Origin: Akkermansiaceae bacterium
GTDB taxonomy: Bacteria > Verrucomicrobiota > Verrucomicrobiia > Verrucomicrobiales > Akkermansiaceae
Direction of reading: 5' to 3'
Assembly (NCBI GenBank): GCA_023301335.1
Contig: JALZVA010000156.1
Location: 1 to 8,458, forward strand
DNA length: 8,458 bases
The notes below the pieces were generated by a model, which worked only from the letters and a program-made list of their open reading frames with translations, did no database searches and had not been told where the DNA came from. Position 1 is the stretch's first letter; every line of letters starts with the position of its first letter. The position numbers were made by a program, and so were the translations under genes. This document shows positions 1-6,769 of the stretch, in pieces.

Positions 1-2778
1 GCTCCTTCAAGTAAAGTCTCTAAAGTAAAACCCCCTACTGCTGATTCTAATACGATCCCAGAGGACCAGCGTGTGATCCATGGTCGACTCGATAACGGGA
101 TGCGCTACATTCTCATGCAGAATGACAAACCTGAAGAACGAGTCAGCATGCGACTCCATGTCGGAGCTGGCTCGCTTAATGAATCAGACGATCAGCGTGG
201 TGTAGCCCACTTTTTAGAGCACATGGTCTTCAATGGAACGAAGAATTTTCCAGACTCTAAGAAGCTGATTCCTAAAATGCAGCGCTTAGGGATAGCATTC
301 GGAGCACATGCCAATGCATACACCTCACTTGACGAGACGGTGTACATGCTCGACCTCCCCAATGTTGATCAAGACACGCTCACACTCGCCTTCGATGTGA
401 TGCAAGACTTTGCCGGAGGAGCGTTACTGGAAAAACATGAGATTGATGAAGAGCGAGGAGTCATTTTAGCTGAAAAAAATTCTAGAGATTCGGTTGGGAT
501 GAGAATCCTGTTGCAGCAATTCGAAAAACTCTTTCCAAACTCTATTCTCAAAGACCGCATGCCTATCGGGATTGAGGAGGTAATCAAAAACGCAAAACGC
601 GATCGATTCACAGATTTCTATGAGCGTTTTTATCGCCCTAAGAATATGTGCTTCGTTTATGTCGGTGACTTCGACCCGAATAAAGCAAAGCAAGCCATTC
701 AAGATGCATTTGAAGGTTTAACAGAACCTGCCAACCCTGGCCCACCACCCAGTGTTGGAGACCTTACAGGTCCCAAGGGCTTTCAGTCCTCAGTTTTTTC
801 TGACAAAGAACTAACTACGACTGACATTTCTCTAACCATTTCAAGCCCTTACCAAATCAAAGCGGACACCGTTTCTAACAGATCTTCTAAGATCCCGCTA
901 TCCATTGCTAATAGGATTCTTTCTAAGCGTTTTTCTAATTTAATTTTAGAAGACCCCAATCTACCTATTCTATCAGGGTCTGCCAGTAGGAATGTGCTTT
1001 TTAAAGAGATTGAGCTAGGGGGTATCTCAGTCACTGCAAAAGATGGTCAATGGAAAGAAGCTCTCCCTATTTTGGTGCGCGAGTATAAAAGAGCGTTAGA
1101 ACATGGCTTTACAGAAAAAGAACTGAATGAAGCCAAGGCTAACATCTTGAACTCTTATGAAAACCGAGTGAAATCAGCCTCTACTAGACAATCCCCTAGT
1201 CTTGCTACATCCTTAGTGGCAAACTATCATAACAATACCGTCTTCTCAACTCCTGAAAAAGATCTAGAGATCATCAGCCAAGCTCTAGACAAACTTAGCT
1301 TAGAAGTCTCTCATAAAGCATTTAAAGAATTCTGGAACACTAAAGATCTACACCTCAGTCTAACTGGTCCTAATGCTTCAGCTGAAGATGAATCCGTACT
1401 TCTTGCTCTTTTCCGGAGTGAAGCGGCTAAGTCAACCGAAGCTCCCGAGCTAGAGTCTGCTATCCATTTTGCTTATAGCGACCTAGGAACAAAGGGAACG
1501 ATCAAGTCCTCAGCCTATGTTGATGATCTCGACTTCACCCAACTGGTGCTTTCTAACCAAATTCGGGTGAACTACAAGAAAACCGATTTCCAAGCGAACA
1601 GGATTCTGGTTTCCGCTTACTTCGGCGGGGGTAAACTCTCCCAGCCCTTAGACAAGCCAGGGATTGACCAAATGGCAGAAACCGTAATGAATATGGGAGG
1701 CTTAGGTAAGCATGACATGCAGGACTTGCAGAGCATCCTCGCTGGTAAATCCGCTGGACTTTCCTTTGGTATCGATTCTAACAGGTTTTCACTTTCAGGA
1801 GGAACGACTAAAGAAGATCTAGAGCTTCACCTTCAGCTCCTCACTGCCTCACTAAAAGATGCAGGATTCAACCCTCAAGGCGAGCAGATACTCAAGTCTC
1901 AATTGCCTCAGATATTCAAAAATATGAAGCACTCTAATCAGGGTGGATTGAACGAAATGGGTAAACTCCTCTCAGGCCATGATCCACGCTTTGGACTCCC
2001 TTCACAAGAGGCTCTCGCCACACTTACAACAGAAGATGTAAAACAGTGGATAGAGCCACAAATGAAAGACTCTTACCTAGAGATTACCATCGTTGGAGAT
2101 TTTGAAAAAGAGCAGTTAGAGTCTCTCCTCCTGAGCACTGTCGGCACCCTCTCTTCACGTGCGGATACGCCAATCGATTACTCTGCCACAGAAGTATTAC
2201 CTCTCGTGGACTTCCCCCTCAAAAAGCAATTCACCTATGAGAGTAAAGTTCCTAATGCCATCGCAGTGAACGTATGGAGAACCAATAAAACAGGTAAATC
2301 TATCAGTGAATCCAGAAGGCTGAACATCCTCGCCTCTATTCTAACAGAAAGAATGCGTGTGAAGCTACGTGAAGACCTCGGTAAGGCATACTCCCCTAAC
2401 GCCTCTTCTAGACCATCCTACACATTCGAGAATAACAGCTACCTCATGGCTATGTCTCCAGGAGCTCCTGAGGACATCGAAAAAATAGCAGAAATCATAG
2501 AACAGCTAGCAGACGATTTAGCAACTAAAGGAGCTACTCAAGATGAACTCACCCGCGCCCTTGAACCTTCTCTAGCCAATTTAGAAAAAAGTCTCACCGA
2601 GAACTCTTATTGGTTCGGTTCCGTGCTAAGAGAGTCACAGAGCCACCCCGAAAGACTAAGCTGGGCTAGAGAACGTGATAAAGACTACGCCAGTATCACT
2701 CTAGAAGAAATCAATGCGCTCACCAAAAAATATCTAGTCAAAAGCAAAGCCGCTCAGTTCACAATCACACCAGAATAG
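1..2778 (+). CDS. M16 family zinc metalloprotease (PqqL/insulinase-like), 5' partial
   Basis: Probable exported zinc endopeptidase of the M16 (pitrilysin/insulinase) family that degrades peptides in the periplasm. A GTG at 73 could open a 901-residue ORF, but the same frame is open back to base 1 and reads as a Pro/Ser/Lys-rich linker running into the M16 strand (QRVIHG then LDNGMRY). That GTG is therefore most likely an internal valine, and the start and probable signal peptide lie off the left edge. Numbering from the GTG: catalytic HFLEH at 46-50 (zinc ligands H46 and H50, base E49), and third ligand E127 in DEERGVI, 76 residues after H50 as the family requires. The NAYTSLDETVY stretch (81-91) is typical of PqqL-type members. 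The first M16_C-like domain follows (YRPKNM, VYVGDFDP at about 187-202). The second, inactive M16 half spans about 505-900: its metal motif is lost (GIDQMAETVMN near 530-540) but the LREDLGKAY Arg/Tyr motif (765-773) is kept. Length fits two-repeat M16 enzymes of about 930 residues. The specific substrate is unknown. Confidence 0.93.
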   Translation, partial: APSSKVSKVKPPTADSNTIPEDQRVIHGRLDNGMRYILMQNDKPEERVSMRLHVGAGSLNESDDQRGVAHFLEHMVFNGTKNFPDSKKLIPKMQRLGIAFGAHANAYTSLDETVYMLDLPNVDQDTLTLAFDVMQDFAGGALLEKHEIDEERGVILAEKNSRDSVGMRILLQQFEKLFPNSILKDRMPIGIEEVIKNAKRDRFTDFYERFYRPKNMCFVYVGDFDPNKAKQAIQDAFEGLTEPANPGPPPSVGDLTGPKGFQSSVFSDKELTTTDISLTISSPYQIKADTVSNRSSKIPLSIANRILSKRFSNLILEDPNLPILSGSASRNVLFKEIELGGISVTAKDGQWKEALPILVREYKRALEHGFTEKELNEAKANILNSYENRVKSASTRQSPSLATSLVANYHNNTVFSTPEKDLEIISQALDKLSLEVSHKAFKEFWNTKDLHLSLTGPNASAEDESVLLALFRSEAAKSTEAPELESAIHFAYSDLGTKGTIKSSAYVDDLDFTQLVLSNQIRVNYKKTDFQANRILVSAYFGGGKLSQPLDKPGIDQMAETVMNMGGLGKHDMQDLQSILAGKSAGLSFGIDSNRFSLSGGTTKEDLELHLQLLTASLKDAGFNPQGEQILKSQLPQIFKNMKHSNQGGLNEMGKLLSGHDPRFGLPSQEALATLTTEDVKQWIEPQMKDSYLEITIVGDFEKEQLESLLLSTVGTLSSRADTPIDYSATEVLPLVDFPLKKQFTYESKVPNAIAVNVWRTNKTGKSISESRRLNILASILTERMRVKLREDLGKAYSPNASSRPSYTFENNSYLMAMSPGAPEDIEKIAEIIEQLADDLATKGATQDELTRALEPSLANLEKSLTENSYWFGSVLRESQSHPERLSWARERDKDYASITLEEINALTKKYLVKSKAAQFTITPE

Positions 2779-2779
2779 G

Positions 2780-2808
2780 GAACATAGTAACTCCATACTG
2801 TTCTTTTT
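2780..2808 (+). terminator. Probable intrinsic terminator of the M16 gene
   Basis: Starting two bases after the TAG stop, GAAC (2780-2783) pairs with GTTC (2800-2803). After a two-base AT bulge, AGTA (2786-2789) pairs with TACT (2796-2799) around a six-base loop. Five T residues follow at once (2804-2808). The stem is A/T-rich and bulged, so strength is uncertain, but position and T-tract fit a Rho-independent terminator separating the protease from the downstream pair. Confidence 0.5.
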
Positions 2809-2858
2809 CCAAACATTCTCTGTTGATTCCTCCTTTTTTATCGAGTAGGCTAATTTCA

Positions 2859-2864
2859 TATAAA
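2859..2864 (+). promoter_or_regulatory. Candidate -10 element upstream of paralog A
   Basis: TATAAA lies 50 bases before the ATG at 2915, downstream of the proposed terminator, and matches a sigma-70 -10 box at five of six positions. No good -35 box sits at 16-18 bases; TTGATT at 2823-2828 is too far away (30 bases). A promoter is expected in this gap because the upstream gene appears terminated, but this exact assignment is weak. Between it and the start, the leader holds a small inverted repeat (AAGGT at 2871-2875 with ACCTT at 2896-2900). Confidence 0.25.
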
Positions 2865-2914
2865 TGTATTAAGGTGCTTTCGTGCACTTTATTCAACCTT
2901 AACGATTATCTCTT

Positions 2915-2977
2915 ATGACTAGATCCATCCTTATTGCCGGCGCTCTTAGCTTACCTCTCAGCTCTTCCTTGTTTGCT
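2915..2977 (+). other. Signal peptide region of paralog A
   Basis: Residues 1-21 show a short basic N-region (T-R-S), a hydrophobic core rich in L, I, A and S, and a small residue at the proposed cleavage site (L-F-A before Q22). The mature protein then begins with a Lys/Pro/Ala-rich unstructured stretch. There is no cysteine at the cleavage site, so a lipoprotein is unlikely. Assignment is by eye. Confidence 0.8.
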
Positions 2978-4831
2978 CAAAAGCCATCACCCGCGAAACC
3001 TGCTCCAGCCCCAACCCAGACTAGAGACACGCATAGTTCCAGCTCTTCAAAGCAAGGTAATGAGTCACAATATGGTAACGATATCCCCTTGTTTGATTCA
3101 CAGAATGAAACTGTAGAATTTATGGGAAGGACCTACAGCTTAGCAGATACTCGCTTAGCTGGTCAATTTTCCAGCTACCTCGTTCAGACCCCAGCTAAAA
3201 TCGAAGAAGCTGCAAAGTATAGACAAGTGCTCCGTGAAATCCTCGACACCTTAGATCGTGGTACCAAAGGCTCTTCAAAGCAGCAAATGAGTAAAGCCTA
3301 TCACCTTCTCACTGTAGCAAAAAAATACCCACAAGATTCAGGGATTTGCGAATCGCTACAAAACTCGCTCGCTATCGCTAGGCAATCAGTGCTCGGTTCT
3401 GAAAATTCTACGTACAAGATCGGAGAGCTTAAGCAAAAATATGCTCAACTCATCAAGAGTATGGATTTTCGAGAAAGCGGATCAAATCTTGAAGGCGCTA
3501 CATCGACATCGCCCGAAGGTCAGGCTCAGCAATCTGCTGCTCAGCGAGGTGGCGCGGTAGCCTCTGAGCAAGAGCGTGCTAGAGTTGAACTTCTTGCACA
3601 AATGAAAGAGGCAGATCTCAGTGGAACGGTGACAGAAAGACTGGGCAAATGGCAATTCCAGGCCGTCCTCATGCAGCTCTTTATGCAGAGAAGATTCGAG
3701 CACTGCGTGATCGGTTGTAGATTCTATAATCATCTCTTTAATAAGGGAGAGAATCAGTTAAAAATTAAATCTGGTTCTGAATTAAATAAATTCTTTAGTG
3801 ATACCCTTGGAGTAGATCCAACTGTAGCGGGCCTAGATACTCTTTCTAACGAAATGATTGGCAAGTCGAAATCTACCGCTGATGCAGTACGAAATCACAT
3901 CAAGCGTAAGCAAATCGATGCAGCGACTAGGCGTATGATTGAGGCCTATGTGATTGGTGAGCACCTCACACCTATTCACACTTTTGATCCAGACATGCGT
4001 AATGTGATGCACCAGTATATCATGGACTCCAAAAACCTAAAAGACTCTGTCGAAGTGAAAAACTGGCAGGAAGCTGAGGTCTATACAAGCAAGCTCCGAG
4101 AGCAGGCAAATGACTTCCGCCATATCAAGGCTGTCACTGCTATTGCTGGATATAAAAATGCCTCAGACCTTAAAGTGGCCGAATATAAGATCTCTATGGC
4201 GAACCAGGACAGGGTAACGGCAGATGCCGCTATAAAGGAAGCAACTGAATACTGGCCAACCAACCCTCTCATTGTCCAAGCAAAACTAGATATCTTAGGT
4301 AAAATAGCTGAAGAAGGTGATAAACTTAATACCTTGAAAAATAAGCGTCTTGAATTCGAGGGGCTTTATCGCACCAAAGACTTCCGCAACCTCACTATCA
4401 CAGAAGCTGGTGCCTACCAAGAGTATTTCAATGCAGCAAAGTTAAACGAAAGATTGCCTACGGTAGAACGCGATTCTTATAGTAACCTTCATACTCAGGC
4501 GAAAGAGGTCTATGATGAAATCTTAGCCATCACTACTGTCATTCAAACCGCAGAGGGTATTGCTGATAGATCTCAGCATTATGAGGCATGGGAGACTATC
4601 AAGCTAGAGCTAAACAAAGATTACCAAGATAAAACGAAACTACGGGAAGCTCTCAATGGATTCAGTAGTCGAGCCTCTAAGTTCCAAGACTTGTTCGTCG
4701 AAGCTCACGAACTCGAAGAAGGTAAAAACTATGGATCTGCCCTTTCTTGCTACCTTAAGGCCCAAACTCTATTTGCTAAAAGTAAACTAGCTGAAGATGG
4801 GATCGAAAGACTGTTAGCTGACATTGAATAG
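2915..4831 (+). CDS. Exported helical TPR-like protein of unrecognised family (paralog A)
   Basis: I do not recognise this 638-residue family. The ATG at 2915 is followed directly by a Sec signal peptide (basic TRS, hydrophobic 5-20, likely cleavage after LFA at 21), which supports this start although no Shine-Dalgarno precedes it. A Pro/Ser-rich linker (about 22-55) leads to a conserved patch (LFD at 59-61, VEFMGRTYSL at 67-76), a helical segment (95-183) and a Gln/Ala-rich linker (185-225). The most conserved core follows: QLFMQRRFEH (254-263), IGCRFYNH (266-273), NHIKR (327-331) and AYVIGEHL (344-351). The C-terminus is helical with TPR-like character, notably AHELEEGKNYGSALSCYLKAQ near 597-617, where the spacing of A, Y, G, A, Y and A resembles a TPR. 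It is predicted to be periplasmic or surface-exposed after export; no transmembrane anchor or lipobox is seen. The next gene is a diverged copy with the same domain order. A scaffold or protein-binding role is inferred only from the helical repeats. Confidence 0.88.
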   Translation: MTRSILIAGALSLPLSSSLFAQKPSPAKPAPAPTQTRDTHSSSSSKQGNESQYGNDIPLFDSQNETVEFMGRTYSLADTRLAGQFSSYLVQTPAKIEEAAKYRQVLREILDTLDRGTKGSSKQQMSKAYHLLTVAKKYPQDSGICESLQNSLAIARQSVLGSENSTYKIGELKQKYAQLIKSMDFRESGSNLEGATSTSPEGQAQQSAAQRGGAVASEQERARVELLAQMKEADLSGTVTERLGKWQFQAVLMQLFMQRRFEHCVIGCRFYNHLFNKGENQLKIKSGSELNKFFSDTLGVDPTVAGLDTLSNEMIGKSKSTADAVRNHIKRKQIDAATRRMIEAYVIGEHLTPIHTFDPDMRNVMHQYIMDSKNLKDSVEVKNWQEAEVYTSKLREQANDFRHIKAVTAIAGYKNASDLKVAEYKISMANQDRVTADAAIKEATEYWPTNPLIVQAKLDILGKIAEEGDKLNTLKNKRLEFEGLYRTKDFRNLTITEAGAYQEYFNAAKLNERLPTVERDSYSNLHTQAKEVYDEILAITTVIQTAEGIADRSQHYEAWETIKLELNKDYQDKTKLREALNGFSSRASKFQDLFVEAHELEEGKNYGSALSCYLKAQTLFAKSKLAEDGIERLLADIE

Positions 4832-4840
4832 TCTTATTCA
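4825..4840 (+). repeat. Perfect 6-bp inverted repeat spanning the stop codon of paralog A
   Basis: TGAATA (4825-4830) and TATTCA (4835-4840) are exact reverse complements around a four-base loop GTCT; the TAG stop lies at 4829-4831, in the stem and loop. No T-tract follows, so this does not look like an intrinsic terminator. Read-through into the downstream paralog is plausible. Confidence 0.4.
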
Positions 4841-4925
4841 TACCCTATGTAGCCTCTGAATGAAGGAAGGTTGGTTGGTTCTATGTATTCCTTACTAGAG
4901 CCACTCTTCCTGATTTGCTATCATC
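4832..4925 (+). other. Intergenic gap between the paralogs, with small repeats
   Basis: This 94-base gap has no gene. It contains the triple tetramer GGTTGGTTGGTT (4869-4880), flanked by the inverted pair AAGGAA (4863-4868) and TTCCTT (4888-4893), and a direct repeat CTATGTA (4845-4851 and 4881-4887). No convincing -35/-10 pair is correctly placed for the ATG at 4926. Whether paralog B has its own promoter or is read from paralog A cannot be decided by eye. Confidence 0.35.
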
Positions 4926-4982
4926 ATGAACTTGTTTCCCACACTCTTTTCTCTAATCCTACTCAGTCCCTTAGGATTGGCT
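4926..4982 (+). other. Signal peptide region of paralog B
   Basis: Residues 1-19 form an almost uninterrupted hydrophobic run (L, F, I, P) with a weak, uncharged N-region and small residues before the proposed cleavage site (G-L-A before Q20). As in paralog A, the residue after the cut is glutamine, and no lipobox cysteine is present. Confidence 0.75.
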
Positions 4983-6725
4983 CAGCTCCTCACGCCTAAC
5001 CAAGGTCAAAGCCCAGGAGAAACACCATCTCTTTTTGACCCTGCTCAAGAAAGTGTCAGTTTTGGAGGACAAACATTTATCCTTCAAAACAATAATATAC
5101 ATGTCCATTTTGAATCATACCTCAATTCTCAGCAATACCAACAAGATGAAGCGCAGCTTTATTACAAAAACTTAAACACCATCTCAGCACTCTTGACTCC
5201 AGATGCTCTAGGTGCTGACAGAACCTCCAAAGCATTTAAGCTTCTTAAAAAATCTTCCCGCTACCGTGCTGACCACAATGTTAGTGAGTCCCTTAGTAGC
5301 GCCGTCTCCTCAGCGCTCAATGCTATGGATACGGTTGAGGAGAAAAAGCAAAAAGATCTAACGCTCAAAGCTGAAAGAATTGCTATCATCAAGAAAATTG
5401 ATTTCATCACTTCTCGCACAGACCTCACTACGAGGAAGACTTCGAAAGGAGATCCTCCTAAGAAAAACACTTCTCCGAAGTCAAAGCATAAAGAACTCCT
5501 AAGACGCAAGGCTGAGATTGACCTCTTATTAAAGAACAATAGAAACTTTGGTGCGGATACCAGAGCTCGCTCCAGGCTAGAATTCCAAGCTATCCTTATT
5601 CAACTCTTTACCCAGAGAAGATTTGAGCATGTCATCATTGGCTGTGATTTTTACCTCCATATTTTTGAGAACTCCTCAGGAAAGATTGAGTTGAGAAAAA
5701 ATTCAAAAACAGCTGATTTTTTCCAAAATACTACGGGGGTACCACCCACCATTGTAGGACTAGAAACCTATGCTAAGACCTTTATCGAAAAAGTCCATAA
5801 TCTCACCGTCCAGTCAAAAAACCACATCAAACGTCAAGAACTCCACTCGGCCTCAGATCGCTTACTAGAAGCGTTCGCCATCGGTGAACACCTCTCGTAT
5901 ATCCAAACTCTTCCTTTTGAGTTCAAGCAACAGCTCTATCAATTTAATCAACAGTCTAACAAACTATCAGATGCTATTGATGCCCGAGACTTTGACCTTG
6001 CTAGATCACTTAACAATAAACTCAAGGACATGGCTGTAGACTATCGACACACTAAGTCAGATGCCTATATCGACGGATTCGTAAACGCCTCTGACCAGCA
6101 TATGGTTCACGCCTTCACCTACTTCACTCAGGAAGACCAAGGCGCTCTTTTTAAAGAAGTGGAACACGCCAGATCTCTATGGCCACTGAATCCTAAAATC
6201 AAAGAAATGGAAGATCTTATCAAAGCAAAACTCTCCAACACTCACGACACAATCTCAAGCCAAAATCAATGCACAGCCTTGTTTGACAAGCTCCTGATAG
6301 AGCAGCGCTATCTCGAAGTCATTTCCTCAGAGAACTGGGCGAACTTCAACTCTAACTTTAAGCTCAAAAAAGACCCCTCACGACTTGATACGCTCAATAA
6401 AGTCATGGATAAATATGAACCAGCTGCACGCACCCTCACTTTATGCGACCAGCTTCTCGAAGCGCAGCAATCCGTTCAAGCATGGGAAAAGTGCTACCAA
6501 CTCAACAAGGACTTCCCCAACAACGAAACCATTGGTCTCAAATTACAAGAGTGCCAGACAGCTGCTGCTAGTTATGTTGACCTGCTCACAGAGGCTCAGC
6601 AACTCACTAAAAAGGAACACTACGGCTCAGCCCTCTCCTGTTACCTCAAAGCGCAATCTATCCAGCCAGATGGAGCGCATGCAAAACAAGGAATTTCTGA
6701 TCTCAGTAGCATTGCCTTCGAGTAG
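4926..6725 (+). CDS. Exported helical TPR-like protein of unrecognised family (paralog B)
   Basis: A 599-residue diverged copy of the preceding gene, in the same orientation. The ATG at 4926 opens a Sec signal peptide (hydrophobic 3-18, likely cleavage after GLA at 19), which fixes the start despite the lack of a Shine-Dalgarno. Blocks shared with paralog A appear in the same order: LFD (36-38) and VSFGGQTFIL (44-53); FESYL (62-66); the core QLFTQRRFEH (226-235) and IGCDFYLH (238-245); NHIKRQ (299-304); AFAIGEHL (316-323); YGSALSCYLKAQ (566-577). Between the N-terminal helices and the core, this copy has a strongly basic Lys/Arg-rich linker (about 165-217) where paralog A has a Gln/Ala-rich one. 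The C-terminal third contains two TPR-like units (about 505-545 and 552-592), the second ending in a P-x-G-A turn typical of TPRs. Predicted location is periplasmic or extracellular. Function is unknown; cooperation or heteromer formation with paralog A is an inference from the tandem arrangement. Confidence 0.88.
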   Translation: MNLFPTLFSLILLSPLGLAQLLTPNQGQSPGETPSLFDPAQESVSFGGQTFILQNNNIHVHFESYLNSQQYQQDEAQLYYKNLNTISALLTPDALGADRTSKAFKLLKKSSRYRADHNVSESLSSAVSSALNAMDTVEEKKQKDLTLKAERIAIIKKIDFITSRTDLTTRKTSKGDPPKKNTSPKSKHKELLRRKAEIDLLLKNNRNFGADTRARSRLEFQAILIQLFTQRRFEHVIIGCDFYLHIFENSSGKIELRKNSKTADFFQNTTGVPPTIVGLETYAKTFIEKVHNLTVQSKNHIKRQELHSASDRLLEAFAIGEHLSYIQTLPFEFKQQLYQFNQQSNKLSDAIDARDFDLARSLNNKLKDMAVDYRHTKSDAYIDGFVNASDQHMVHAFTYFTQEDQGALFKEVEHARSLWPLNPKIKEMEDLIKAKLSNTHDTISSQNQCTALFDKLLIEQRYLEVISSENWANFNSNFKLKKDPSRLDTLNKVMDKYEPAARTLTLCDQLLEAQQSVQAWEKCYQLNKDFPNNETIGLKLQECQTAAASYVDLLTEAQQLTKKEHYGSALSCYLKAQSIQPDGAHAKQGISDLSSIAFE

Positions 6726-6747
6726 ATTTTAATTCTACAGACATGTT

Positions 6748-6767
6748 AGGGTTCCATTCCCCTTTTT
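6748..6767 (+). terminator. Weak candidate terminator in the convergent gap
   Basis: AGGG (6748-6751) can pair with CCCT (6760-6763) across an eight-base loop, followed by T residues through 6767. A second small inverted repeat, GTAGA (6722-6726) with TCTAC (6734-6738), spans the paralog B stop. The only space between the convergent genes is 44 bases, so termination must happen here or inside the opposing gene. Four base pairs is a weak stem, hence low confidence. Confidence 0.3.
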
Positions 6768-6769
6768 GC

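Noticed and set aside
369..1034. Three small - strand ORFs (369-611, 466-702, 849-1034) inside the M16 gene
   Set aside because: They lie antisense to clearly conserved M16 catalytic-domain coding sequence, have no recognisable domains and overlap one another in different frames.
2871..2900. Inverted repeat AAGGT/ACCTT with an inner GTGC/GCAC in the leader of paralog A, considered as a riboswitch or attenuator
   Set aside because: The two stems share bases, so they cannot both form; they are short, and no known riboswitch core or T-tract is visible in this 136-base gap.
3482..4272. - strand ORFs of 83 and 63 codons (3482-3733 and 4081-4272) inside paralog A
   Set aside because: The sense frame here encodes blocks conserved with paralog B, and the antisense products have no protein-like pattern or start signals.
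4916..4924. Extended -10-like sequence TGCTATCAT immediately before the ATG of paralog B
   Set aside because: Transcription would begin inside the signal peptide coding region, after the start codon, and there is no -35 box. It may be chance.
5261..5539. - strand 92-codon ORF inside paralog B with a hydrophobic-looking sequence
   Set aside because: It is the complement of the Lys/Glu-rich helical segment, which yields Phe/Leu/Ser-rich antisense by codon composition.
6385..6732. + strand 115-codon ORF overlapping the end of paralog B
   Set aside because: It overlaps the TPR-like C-terminus in another frame; the reference frame is conserved with paralog A, this one is not.
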